From Aliigemmobacter aestuarii (GTDB lineage: Bacteria; Pseudomonadota; Alphaproteobacteria; Rhodobacterales; Rhodobacteraceae), in assembly GCF_004799285.1 (NCBI RefSeq), contig NZ_SSND01000007.1:1-43923 (forward strand): 43,923 nt of DNA, written 5' to 3'. Below are positions 25,241-31,904 of the stretch, one piece after another. Below the pieces are notes generated by a model, which saw nothing but the letters and a program-made list of their open reading frames with translations, ran no database searches and was not told where the DNA came from. A program made the translations under genes and the position numbers. Within the stretch, counting starts at the first letter, position 1, and every line of letters begins with the position of its first letter.

Positions 25241-25462
25241 ATGCCCGCCAAGACCCACGCCATCACCGGTCACGAGGCCAATTGCCTCGCCGCCGCCGAC
25301 CATTTCATCGCCTGCCGCGGGTCCAAACCCGCGTCACGCATCCGCGCCCGCTTCGACCGGATCGATCAGGCCGAGGCCTTCGCCGCCACCTTCGGCGACA
25401 GCCGCACCATGATCTACGCGGTCACCGCCGAAGGCCGCTCGGCCCACATCAAGAACGCCTGA
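25241..25462 (+). CDS. Small unknown protein, first of a three-gene plus-strand operon
   Basis: A 73-residue protein (MPAKTHAITGHEANCLAAADHFIACRGSKPASRIRARFDRIDQAEAFAATFGDSRTMIYAVTAEGRSAHIKNA). GGAGG six bases before the ATG gives a strong ribosome site and sets this start over an upstream in-frame ATG. It is basic, has two Cys, and no known fold. It is transcribed divergently from the terminase genes, with the promoter presumably in 25150-25240. The pattern resembles small uncharacterised proteins of Rhodobacterales phages. Confidence 0.75.
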   Translation: MPAKTHAITGHEANCLAAADHFIACRGSKPASRIRARFDRIDQAEAFAATFGDSRTMIYAVTAEGRSAHIKNA

Positions 25463-25473
25463 AGGAGGCCTCG

Positions 25474-26094
25474 ATGTTTACCAACCTATCCGCCGTCCAG
25501 ATCAACCGCCTCGCCCAGCGCTTAAGCGATGCGCCCTTGGGGCGCAGCGCCAGCGTGGCCGCGGCCGCCGAACGGTTCGAACGCCTGTTGGCCGCCAGGA
25601 TCGGTGCCGAACGGGCGCCGAAAACCATCAAGGCAATCTTGACCGCCCCGGGCTTTGAGACCGCCGAGGCGCGACTGGTGGCCGAAATCGACGCCTGCGA
25701 AGCGGCGCCGCCGCCCCCGGCCGCGCCGGAACCGGCCAACGAGAAAGCCCCGACTTCCGAAACCGAGCCCGCCGCCGCGGCTACGCCGATCGTCGAAGCG
25801 ACCGAAACCAATTCAGAACAGGCCGCCGCGCCTAGCGCACAGCGTCGCCGCCGGGATGCCGACATAGAGGCCAAGGCCCGGCAAGGCGAACTGCCCCCGC
25901 CGCCCGACTTCTCCGCCCCGACCCACGCCCGCTTCCGGGCCAAGCTGGCCGCGCTTATCGAATTGGCCGGGAAGGCCGACGCCACCGGCCTGCGCGCAGT
26001 GCCGATCAACCCGGTCTCGTCCAGCCCGAAGGCGCTGGCCCGCTATCGCGACCTCGCCGTGCTGGCCATCGAGGCCCGGGAGGGCAAGGCATGA
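25474..26094 (+). CDS. Unknown protein with Pro/Ala/Glu-rich linker
   Basis: A 206-residue protein; GGAGG lies five bases before the ATG. Residues 1-70 are a helical domain (MFTNLSAVQINRLAQRLSDAPLGRSASVAAAAERFERLLAARIGAERAPKTIKAIL). Residues 72-125 are a low-complexity linker (Pro, Ala, Glu, Thr). Residues 126-206 are basic and helical (AQRRRRDADIEAKARQGELPPPPDFSAPTHARFRAKLAALIELAGKADATGLRAVPINPVSSSPKALARYRDLAVLAIEAREGKA). The C-terminal part recalls phage proteins of unknown function found with DUF-type replication genes. It starts 11 bases after the previous stop and overlaps the next gene by ATGA. Confidence 0.75.
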   Translation: MFTNLSAVQINRLAQRLSDAPLGRSASVAAAAERFERLLAARIGAERAPKTIKAILTAPGFETAEARLVAEIDACEAAPPPPAAPEPANEKAPTSETEPAAAATPIVEATETNSEQAAAPSAQRRRRDADIEAKARQGELPPPPDFSAPTHARFRAKLAALIELAGKADATGLRAVPINPVSSSPKALARYRDLAVLAIEAREGKA

Positions 26095-26423
26095 AGATCA
26101 ACCGCAGCTTTGAACCGGGCGACCGCTATCGCTATGATTTCGACCTTTGCACCTGCGCCCGAGGATGGGCGCAGGTTGATACCGCCCAAGACGCCTCGTG
26201 GTTCGGCACATGGGCCTCACCCGCCGAGCGCACTATCCTCAACTTCGCCGAGGGCGATGTTACCCGCACCGTCTGCGACACCAACGAAGAGTTCGCCACC
26301 GCCCTACGCGAGATCGATCGCTGGAACCGAGATCACGGCTACGGCCCAGCCCGGATCGACCCCGGCCTCCATCCGGCGCTGAAGGCGGCGTTTGAGGTGG
26401 TCGGGTTGGCGGACTTGCTTTGA
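26091..26423 (+). CDS. Small unknown protein, third of the plus-strand operon
   Basis: A 110-residue protein (MKINRSFEPGDRYRYDFDLCTCARGWAQVDTAQDASWFGTWASPAERTILNFAEGDVTRTVCDTNEEFATALREIDRW...). It starts inside the previous stop (ATGA), so translation is coupled. It is acidic and aromatic-rich, with three Cys (LCTCARG and VCDT). No family is recognised. The three-gene set may serve a host-takeover role, since it is opposite in direction to both the late and early operons. It ends convergently with the DUF4160-like gene. Confidence 0.75.
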   Translation: MKINRSFEPGDRYRYDFDLCTCARGWAQVDTAQDASWFGTWASPAERTILNFAEGDVTRTVCDTNEEFATALREIDRWNRDHGYGPARIDPGLHPALKAAFEVVGLADLL

Positions 26424-26463
26424 AGCAACCTTGCCCTCAGGCAAAGTAAAGCACGACGCGCCA

Positions 26464-26838
26464 CTACTTCAACTTGAGGGCCAATCCTTCCGGACTCTCG
26501 CCTGATTGAACCTTATGCCAAAGTTCCAGCAGGACTTTTCGATTGTCGGCAATCCATGTCTTGATCACACGATCGTACTTTGAACTCAGGTTACCGGCTA
26601 ATCGGGTCCCATCGTCGATGGCATATGATGCGACATGGTATTGCTTCAGGTAATTAATGTGCACATGTGCTCGACCATGGTTGCGGTCGCCGTCCATACG
26701 AATTTGCAGTGGTTCGAGTTTCTTGACCAGGAACTCTATTCCACTGGAGGAACTCGGTCTGCTCATCAAATCGATAGTGGCAAGGCTGTCCTGAAGTGAG
26801 CGGGCGGCCTCCATAAGCTCAGTCTGCTGCGTATTCAT
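26464..26838 (-). CDS. DUF4160-like protein
   Basis: A 124-residue protein. Residues 45-110 read KIRMDGDRNHGRAHVHINYLKQYHVASYAIDDGTRLAGNLSSKYDRVIKTWIADNRKVLLELW-like, with the HxRxHVH core, the beta strand carrying the variable dipeptide and the terminal WIxxN...L...W of DUF4160. Some DUF4160 genes are paired with DUF2442 as toxin-antitoxin-like modules, but no partner gene is adjacent here. It is AT-richer than neighbours and reads as a small cargo gene between the plus-strand operon and the early region. The family match is by eye. Confidence 0.65.
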   Translation of the reverse strand: MNTQQTELMEAARSLQDSLATIDLMSRPSSSSGIEFLVKKLEPLQIRMDGDRNHGRAHVHINYLKQYHVASYAIDDGTRLAGNLSSKYDRVIKTWIADNRKVLLELWHKVQSGESPEGLALKLK

Positions 26839-26898
26839 TCTTTCAAAGCAACTCCAACAATGGCTTCCGATTTAGGAAACCGGCGAACATGGTTGGCG

Positions 26899-27603
26899 TC
26901 AAGGACTGGAAAGCGGCGCAACGTTCCAAAACAGCACCCGCCCTGGCCCGCGCTTCGCCAGGCACAGCTCCCAAGCCTTAGCGTCGTAATGCGGATCTGC
27001 CGGGAAGGGCGCGGCCTGCGCGGCGCGATCACTGAACTTGCGGGGATGGACGTGGATCGTGGCCCCGGCCACTTCGCGCGGGGTGAGGTCACGGCCGATC
27101 TGGACGACGTGGCGGCGGGCTTTCGGCCAGGCGGCGGCGAGGCCGCGGGCGAGGACGCCTGACCCGGCGGCGCACCAAACCTCTTCGGGATCGAAACCAG
27201 CCAGACGGGCGGCGGCGGCGATCGCCTCGACCGCGGCGGGGATTTCGGCGCCGAAGGGGATCAGGCTGGCACCGGTGTTGCGGCAGTATTCCCGGGCGCG
27301 GGATTGTACGACTGACAGATAGCCGGGGCTGATCGGCACAACCTTGGCGCCCAGGCGGGCGGCCTCTAGCGTGCGGGGATGCGGCCGGGTGCGGGCGGCG
27401 ACGAAGATCGTCGCCCGTTTGCCAAGGCGCCGGGCAACGGTGGCGATTGCGGTCTGGGCTCCACCTTCGGGCGGGCTGGCATAGACCGCCTCCTGCACCC
27501 CGTCAAAGACGTGCGCGATGAAGCGCGCCTTGGTGCCGCCGGGGAAGAGGTCGTCGCGGAGAACGGCAATGCCGTGGTGCATCTCGAGGATCGGGGCGGT
27601 CAT
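26899..27603 (-). CDS. Fold-type II PLP enzyme-like phage protein
   Basis: A 234-residue protein. It begins with LEMHHGIAVLRDDLFPGGTKARFIAHV, which matches the N-terminal strand-loop of ACC deaminase/Trp synthase beta-type enzymes. K25 in GGTKAR is at the position of the Schiff-base lysine. The next elements fit too: PPEGGAQTAIATVARRLGKRATIFVAART and ARLGAKVVPISPGYLSVV. Residues WCAAGSGVLARGLAAAWP supply the Gly-rich phosphate loop. It is shorter than typical enzymes (about 330-400 residues), so part of the second domain is reduced. It overlaps the DNA methyltransferase gene by four bases. The substrate is unknown; a role in DNA modification is only a neighbour-based idea. Confidence 0.7.
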   Translation of the reverse strand: MTAPILEMHHGIAVLRDDLFPGGTKARFIAHVFDGVQEAVYASPPEGGAQTAIATVARRLGKRATIFVAARTRPHPRTLEAARLGAKVVPISPGYLSVVQSRAREYCRNTGASLIPFGAEIPAAVEAIAAAARLAGFDPEEVWCAAGSGVLARGLAAAWPKARRHVVQIGRDLTPREVAGATIHVHPRKFSDRAAQAAPFPADPHYDAKAWELCLAKRGPGRVLFWNVAPLSSP

Positions 27604-28568
27604 TGGTCGTCCTCCGGGTCGGCTTCGTCGTCGGTGTCCGGCCCTTCGATGTCGCCGAACTCGACTGGCCCGCAGACCTCCGTCGCTTTGCGGGGATCGC
27701 CCTTGCAGAACACCAGAACATTCTGGTGGGTTCGGCCGAGCTTGCGGGCGGCGGTGAACTGGCGGCCCACGCGGATCGGCAACGAGCCCACGGCCGTAAC
27801 GAGGATCGCGTCGTTGTAGAAGCGGGCGCCTGCGGCCTCGAAAGCTTCGACCGTCAGGCCGGGCAGGTTGACGAAGAACCCGTCGGCATCGCGGACATCG
27901 CCGATCACCCAGACGGCGAAGCGGTTCGGCCGAAGGCGGGCGACGGCCTGGGCGATGATCTCGCCCTGGGCCTTCAGGAAGTCGGCCAGGGGCATGGTGG
28001 AAAGGTCCGAGGGGTCATCGGAGTAGCGTTCGAGGTTCCAGTAGGGCGGGCAGCTGAACACCAGATCGGCCTCGATGCCAGCGGCCAGCCGGGCGAGATC
28101 GCGGGAATCCCCGGCGATCCAGCGCGGGGCCGGGCCGCCCGCCAGATCGGCCTGCGCCTGGTTCGCGGCCACCTGTTCGGCGCGGAGTTCGATCCCGACG
28201 TAGGGGCGGCCAAGGCGGGCGGCGACAATGCCGCGGACGGAACCGCCCGCGAAGGGGTCCAGCACCGTGCCGCCCGGCGGGCAGAACCAGCGATAGGCGA
28301 TTTCGCAAAGGACGGGATCGAAGATCGACGTACCCGAGGCCGTGGGCGCGTCTGATGCGGCGTAGTGATCGGCCAGGAATTCTTCGGTGGTCAGTTCCCG
28401 GCCAAGCTCGGCCTCCTTGGCGCGCTTCTTGGCATAGAAGGAAGGGTCACCCGAGGTGTGGGATGGCATGAGCACCCCTCCATTCTGCGGGGCAGGTTGC
28501 CCTGCGCCGACCACATGCTCGCCACGCATCAGGTCTTGGCCGAAGGTGCGGGCGGGGCCCTTAGCCAT
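27600..28568 (-). CDS. DNA methyltransferase (N4/N6-type)
   Basis: A 322-residue protein starting at 28568, where the ATG overlaps the ParB-like stop by eight bases; the longer open frame upstream is a shadow of the ParB gene. Motif I is DPFAGG (residues 104-109) in GGTVLDPFAGGSVRGIVAARLGRPYVGIEL. Motif IV is SCPPYW (172-177). The order I then IV and the SCPPYW motif indicate an amino-methyltransferase. It has no cognate endonuclease beside it, so it probably protects phage DNA from host restriction or regulates. The acidic C-terminal tail (DIEGPDTDDEADPEDDQ) is unusual. In related phages ParB-like and methylase domains form one protein; here they are separate. Confidence 0.88.
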   Translation of the reverse strand: MAKGPARTFGQDLMRGEHVVGAGQPAPQNGGVLMPSHTSGDPSFYAKKRAKEAELGRELTTEEFLADHYAASDAPTASGTSIFDPVLCEIAYRWFCPPGGTVLDPFAGGSVRGIVAARLGRPYVGIELRAEQVAANQAQADLAGGPAPRWIAGDSRDLARLAAGIEADLVFSCPPYWNLERYSDDPSDLSTMPLADFLKAQGEIIAQAVARLRPNRFAVWVIGDVRDADGFFVNLPGLTVEAFEAAGARFYNDAILVTAVGSLPIRVGRQFTAARKLGRTHQNVLVFCKGDPRKATEVCGPVEFGDIEGPDTDDEADPEDDQ

Positions 28569-29337
28569 GGGCGGCCTCTTTCCGGGTGCGCTTGCCTTCC
28601 TTGTGGCGATAGTGGTCGATGTCCTTGTGGATCGGCGCTGGATCGGCCCTGCCCATGCCGGGGACGGCGGGGAAGGATTTCTCGCCCGACCAGCCGCGAT
28701 CGAGGGGGCGAGGTGCGCCGCCGGGGGCAGCCCCACGGCCGAGTTCGGAGCGGATACCCAGATCCAGCCAGGCGCGCTTGCGGTCCTGCCACCAGCCCTT
28801 GCGGGCCTCGAAGACCGAGAATGGCGGGATGCCGAAGCGTTCGGCGAGGTTTGCCGAGGGGGCCGGTGCCGCCGCGCCGCCAGTGGAGGTTTCGCCCTGG
28901 GGGTCTCCTTCACCGCCGCCGATTCCGAAGCCCTCGAACCCGGCCATGATCTCGTCGAGTTCGGTCTCGTCGAAGCCGATCAGGTCCAGATCGAAATCCG
29001 CCTCACGCAGCGCCGCCAGTTCCGACCGCAGCAGGTCGTCGTCCCACCCGGCGTTTTCGGCGATGCGGTTGTCGGCGATCACCAGCGCCCGGCGCTGGGC
29101 TTCGGTCAGATGGTCCAGCACGATCACCGGAACTTCGGTCAGGCCCAGTGCCTTCGCGGCCATCAGGCGGCCGTGGCCTGCGATGATCACCTCGTCCTCG
29201 CCGATCAGGATCGGGTTGGTGAAGCCGAATTCGGCGATCGAGGCCGCGATCTGGGCGATCTGATCCTCGCTGTGGGTCCGGGCGTTGCGGATGTAGGGGA
29301 CCAGCCGGTCAACCGGCAGCATCTCGATCTGAAGCAC
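28561..29337 (-). CDS. ParB-like nuclease-fold protein
   Basis: A 258-residue protein. Residues 1-100 are a ParB/Srx-type N-terminal domain: LPVDRLVPYIRNARTHSEDQIAQIAASIAEFGFTNPILIGEDEVIIAGHGRLMAAKALGLTEVPVIVL, with GHGR at 54-57. Next comes ALVIADNRIAENAGWDDDLL, which I recall from ParB-methylase phage proteins. The C-terminal half (FSVFEARKGWWQDRKRAWLDLGIRSELGRG) is a methylase-associated linker domain. It is translationally coupled to the methyltransferase. It is not a partition protein in the plasmid sense, as there is no ParA; a DNA-binding/CTPase-like or modification role is more likely. Confidence 0.85.
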   Translation of the reverse strand: MLQIEMLPVDRLVPYIRNARTHSEDQIAQIAASIAEFGFTNPILIGEDEVIIAGHGRLMAAKALGLTEVPVIVLDHLTEAQRRALVIADNRIAENAGWDDDLLRSELAALREADFDLDLIGFDETELDEIMAGFEGFGIGGGEGDPQGETSTGGAAAPAPSANLAERFGIPPFSVFEARKGWWQDRKRAWLDLGIRSELGRGAAPGGAPRPLDRGWSGEKSFPAVPGMGRADPAPIHKDIDHYRHKEGKRTRKEAAHG

Positions 29338-29384
29338 GGGGAAGGGCCTTTCGAAGAGGGCGGCGGCGAGGTGCGGCCTCAGGT

Positions 29385-29413
29385 GCGCACCCGCGCACCC
29401 AAAGCGCGCACCC
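29385..29413. repeat. Triple GCGCACCC direct repeat upstream of the ParB-like gene
   Basis: Three perfect copies of GCGCACCC at 29385-29392, 29393-29400 and 29406-29413, with a degraded fourth just after, lie 48 bases or more upstream of the ParB-like start. They sit in a 258-base stretch (29338-29595) with no gene. They may be operator or ParB-type binding sites. Confidence 0.55.
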
Positions 29414-29464
29414 GAAGCGCGCGGACCCAGATTTTTGTTCTGTCACTAGCGGTTAGATGCGCCT

Positions 29465-29514
29465 AGGCCCCCCGCATACGCCTCCCTTCCGGGAGAACCT
29501 AACGCGGGGGGCCT
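29465..29514. repeat. Nested inverted repeat between the ParB-like and DUF6362 genes
   Basis: A perfect 11-bp outer inverted repeat (AGGCCCCCCGC at 29465-29475, GCGGGGGGCCT at 29504-29514) encloses a 5-bp inner hairpin (CTCCC at 29482-29486, GGGAG at 29491-29495). There is no T run on either strand, so it is not an ordinary terminator. It could be a regulatory RNA structure, a processing site or a cruciform. Confidence 0.6.
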
Positions 29515-29595
29515 GCCGGGAGCGGCGGCGGGAGCAGGGGTGATGGCGTCGAGTGAAGCGATCCATCGCCTGCACCCTTCGCCATCTTGCCTCTT

Positions 29596-30117
29596 TTATG
29601 CGTCAAAACCCGGGAAAGTGTCGCGCCCGAAGTTCGACGGATCGGGCCGGTTGTCCTCGGTGTCCGCGCCGCTTTCGCGCGGGGTTGTGCGGGTGATTGC
29701 GGTAAGGGGTTTTGCGCCCTTGCCTTTGCCCTTTGATTTATCGAGCTTTTCCAGCTTCTTCGAGATGGTCAGAAGGGCGGCCACCCAGCGCCGCCAGGCG
29801 GTCGATCGCACCACACCAGCGCGAACGCAGACCTGCCGCCAGCGGGCACCCTCGGCCCGGAGCCAGACAATCCGGGCGTCCTCGGGGTCGAGGAGGAGCA
29901 GCCAGTCAAAGCATTCCTCCATCCGGCTGATGGCAGCGGCGCTGGGGATCACCCGCATCGGGCGCTCGGGCGTGTAGCCGTAGGCGTGGCGGGCATCATG
30001 CTCCACCGGCGGCCAGGAGCTGCCATAGCCGCGGGGGCGGTCTTTCTCGGGCAGGTTCCGCAGGGTGTAGGCGGCTTCCTCGAGGCGATCCTCGATCTCG
30101 CGGGGCGTCAGGCGCAA
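29596..30117 (-). CDS. DUF6362-like HTH protein
   Basis: A 173-residue protein: MRLTPREIEDRLEEAAYTLRNLPEKDRPRGYGSSWPPVEHDARHAYGYTPERPMRVIPSAAAISRMEECFDWLLLLDPEDARIVWLRAEGARWRQVCVRAGVVRSTAWRRWVAALL-like. The segment RIVWLRAEGARWRQVCVRAGVVRSTAWRRW is a helix-turn-helix close to sigma-region-4 type, so it may be a transcription regulator of late genes. DUF6362 homologues occupy similar places in Rhodobacterales phages, from memory. The C-terminal 50 residues are basic and then acidic. Confidence 0.75.
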   Translation of the reverse strand: MRLTPREIEDRLEEAAYTLRNLPEKDRPRGYGSSWPPVEHDARHAYGYTPERPMRVIPSAAAISRMEECFDWLLLLDPEDARIVWLRAEGARWRQVCVRAGVVRSTAWRRWVAALLTISKKLEKLDKSKGKGKGAKPLTAITRTTPRESGADTEDNRPDPSNFGRDTFPGFDA

Positions 30118-30146
30118 TGGTGGCTCCTTCGGGTCAGGGGGCAGGG

Positions 30147-31130
30147 CTAGTAGATTTGGTGGGCGCGCAGGGTGGCCTCGGTGACAAGGCCCGCCCGCAG
30201 CAGCGCATCGCGCTGGGTGTTCGTGACGGCGCTGGGTGGCACGTAGCTGCCGGAGTTGATCCAGGCGGCAAGGCGCAGCAGGTGTTCGGGAATGCCGCCC
30301 TGGGTGCTGGGCGCCACGGCAGGGCCGCCGGTCGCAACGGCAGGGGCAGCGCCAGCTTCACCAGCAACTTTCGGCCGTGCCGCCTGCGCGATCCGTCGGG
30401 CATGACGCGCCGCGATCGCCTGGCTGAAGTATTCCCTCGTCCGGATCGGACTGCCTCGGGGCTTGTCCGTCCGTTCGGTGATCACCGGCAGCACGTCCAG
30501 TTCGAGGTCGTAGCCCGCTTTCAGCCAGGCGCCGATCGTGGCCGTGGTAGCGGTGATCGCCGCCCGCGCCGCCGGTGCCATGCCTTCGCCGCAGGCGGCA
30601 AGGCAGGCGGCCTCTGCCGCGTCCAGATTGGGGCTCTCGTCGTCAGCGCAAACCTCGGCCCGGGCCTCGCGCGTCGCGCCCGCGTCACGCGCGGTAGTAA
30701 TTACTGGTTCTTTACTTACAAGGTTAGTGTCCAGATTCTGGACATGGCTTTTCGCGAAATCTGGACATGGCTTTTGCCCATTTCCATGTCTGGATTCTGG
30801 ACATGGGTCGGGCCGATTTTCGGCCGCCAGCGGCAGTTCCGCCTGTGCCGAAAACTCCGGTTCGAAGGCCAGGAAGTACCGGGTTGATTGCCGCCGGTGG
30901 GTGCCCTCGGAGTGGCGCCGTTCGCGGCGGATCAGCCCGGCCTGTTCCAGCTTGTCGAGGTGGGTGTTGAGGCTGGCACGAGAGATTTCGGCATCGGCCG
31001 CCAACTGGTCCTGCGACGGGAAGCACCCGTAATCCGGGTTGTGCCGGTCGCAGAGATGCCAGAGGACGAGCTTGGTCGCAGGCGCCAACCCGCGCTGCTG
31101 GATCGCCCAGTTGGTGGCACGATGGCTCAT
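30147..31130 (-). CDS. Winged-helix replication initiator-like protein
   Basis: A 327-residue protein. Residues 10-85 form a winged helix (GLAPATKLVLWHLCDRHNPDYGCFPSQDQLAADAEISRASLNTHLDKLEQAGLIRRERRHSEGTHRRQSTRYFLAF), as in phage O/DnaA-recruiting initiators. The centre (100-150) is low-complexity and is coded by the iteron cluster described separately. The C-terminal half is Ala-rich and helical. Having the repeat array inside the coding region is the same arrangement as the lambda O gene. It overlaps the small upstream gene by ATGA. A replication role is inferred from the fold, location and internal repeats. Confidence 0.72.
   Translation of the reverse strand: MSHRATNWAIQQRGLAPATKLVLWHLCDRHNPDYGCFPSQDQLAADAEISRASLNTHLDKLEQAGLIRRERRHSEGTHRRQSTRYFLAFEPEFSAQAELPLAAENRPDPCPESRHGNGQKPCPDFAKSHVQNLDTNLVSKEPVITTARDAGATREARAEVCADDESPNLDAAEAACLAACGEGMAPAARAAITATTATIGAWLKAGYDLELDVLPVITERTDKPRGSPIRTREYFSQAIAARHARRIAQAARPKVAGEAGAAPAVATGGPAVAPSTQGGIPEHLLRLAAWINSGSYVPPSAVTNTQRDALLRAGLVTEATLRAHQIY
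30691..30806. other. Candidate replication origin: iterons and AT-rich stretch inside the initiator gene
   Basis: Three exact copies of TCTGGACATGG lie at 30737-30747, 30760-30770 and 30796-30806. Two inverted elements are also present: GTCCAGA-T-TCTGGAC (30729-30743) and GACATGG with CCATGTC (30764-30770 / 30784-30790). An AT-rich block (30691-30728) lies immediately beside them in an otherwise GC-rich gene. Iterons next to an easily melted segment within the initiator gene match the lambdoid origin plan. Confidence 0.7.
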
Positions 31131-31321
31131 AGCGCGGCCGTCACCATGAGGCGTTTGACGATCGCCTCCATCAGCGCGATCCGCAGGTGCGCGTCGTCCT
31201 GGCGCATCTTCCCGGCCCGAACCCGCGCCCAGTAGAACTGGCGCCGGAGGTCAAGTTCGCGCTGGGCCTCGGCGATCAGGGCAGAGACGGGAAAGCGGCC
31301 TTCAGGGGTGATTTTGGTCAT
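31127..31321 (-). CDS. Small unknown early protein
   Basis: A 64-residue protein (MTKITPEGRFPVSALIAEAQRELDLRRQFYWARVRAGKMRQDDAHLRIALMEAIVKRLMVTAAL), mostly helical. A start four codons earlier (31333) is possible; the one chosen has GGGGG before it and fits homologues I recall with an MTK start. The stop overlaps the initiator start (ATGA). The phage origin is clear from its place in the early operon, but no function can be assigned. Confidence 0.7.
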   Translation of the reverse strand: MTKITPEGRFPVSALIAEAQRELDLRRQFYWARVRAGKMRQDDAHLRIALMEAIVKRLMVTAAL

Positions 31322-31334
31322 CGGCGCCCCCATT

Positions 31335-31589
31335 TCAGCGCCGCCCGGCCACGGCCTTGTGCTGGCCGGTCTTGCGGGCTTCCTGCTCTTTCAGCCAGTC
31401 GCGGACGGCCTCCTTGCGGTAGAGCACTTTGCGGCCAACCCGCACGCAGGGCGGCCCCACGCGCCGGGTTTCCCAGCGCTGCAACGTGTCGACCGACAGG
31501 GCCAATTGCCGGGCCAGTTCCGCCCGGTCGAGCCAGCCATCGAGCAGCGCCGGATCGGCGCCCGCATCCTTCAAGGGATTGGTATCCAT
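31335..31589 (-). CDS. Excisionase/AlpA-type helix-turn-helix protein
   Basis: An 84-residue protein with the start at 31589 set by AGGAG seven bases upstream. Residues 17-70 form a MerR-like winged HTH (HTH_17): LLDGWLDRAELARQLALSVDTLQRWETRRVGPPCVRVGRKVLYRKEAVRDWLKEQEA, with the canonical GRKVLYRKEAVRDWL wing. Such proteins act as excisionases or as AlpA-type regulators of integrase genes. It is first in the minus-strand early operon and faces away from the integrase, which fits a directionality factor. Confidence 0.85.
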   Translation of the reverse strand: MDTNPLKDAGADPALLDGWLDRAELARQLALSVDTLQRWETRRVGPPCVRVGRKVLYRKEAVRDWLKEQEARKTGQHKAVAGRR

Positions 31590-31904
31590 AAGTTTCTCCT
31601 CGCGCCGCCGCCCCGGGGATCGGGGGCCGGTCATCGGCCAGGAGAGGCAAGCACGGGGCAGGGACCGGCGAAGAGGCGGAAACCGGCGGAAAGGAAAAGG
31701 GAATTACGCCGCTCCCGTTCAACCGTGGTTCAACCCGCAAAAGGCGTGCTGCAACCGGCTTGATTGGCGACAGGTTTATGACAATCTGAAGGGGAGCAGT
31801 TCACAACAGATTCGCCGAAACGTCGCCGCGCCCGGAAGGGCGAGGTGCACGGCCCCTGTGCGTTCAGGGGCTGGAGAAAGGAGGGCGGTAACGGGGGGCA
31901 GGTA
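31590..31904. other. Divergent regulatory region between the HTH gene and the next plus-strand gene
   Basis: No gene is seen in these 315 bases. They hold the left arm of a 40-base imperfect inverted repeat (31672-31711), then two direct copies of GTTCAACC 11 bases apart (31717-31724 and 31728-31735). This spacing is the same as in the arm-type repeats beside attL and attR. This is a good place for excisionase or repressor binding and for divergent early promoters. Confidence 0.5.
31672..31711 (+). repeat. Left arm of a 40-base imperfect inverted repeat
   Basis: The reverse complement of 31672-31711 matches 32524-32563 at 35 of 40 positions; all five mismatches fall in one central 8-base stretch. 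The two arms bracket the gene at 31905-32495. Both arms contain GGAAACCGGCGGAAAGG or its complement. Confidence 0.8.

Noticed and set aside
26431-26444. Hairpin TTGCC-CTCA-GGCAA as a terminator between convergent genes
   Set aside because: The stem is only five pairs and there is no T run on either strand.
26835-27092. 85-codon open frame ending just before the DUF4160-like gene start with an overlap of ATGA type
   Set aside because: Most of it lies within the PLP-like gene in another frame and it is Arg/Pro/Ser-rich. The apparent coupling is probably chance.
27600-28913. 437-residue version of the methyltransferase
   Set aside because: The first 115 residues are Arg/Pro/Ser/Ala-rich shadow of the ParB-like gene; the ATG at 28568 fits the family.
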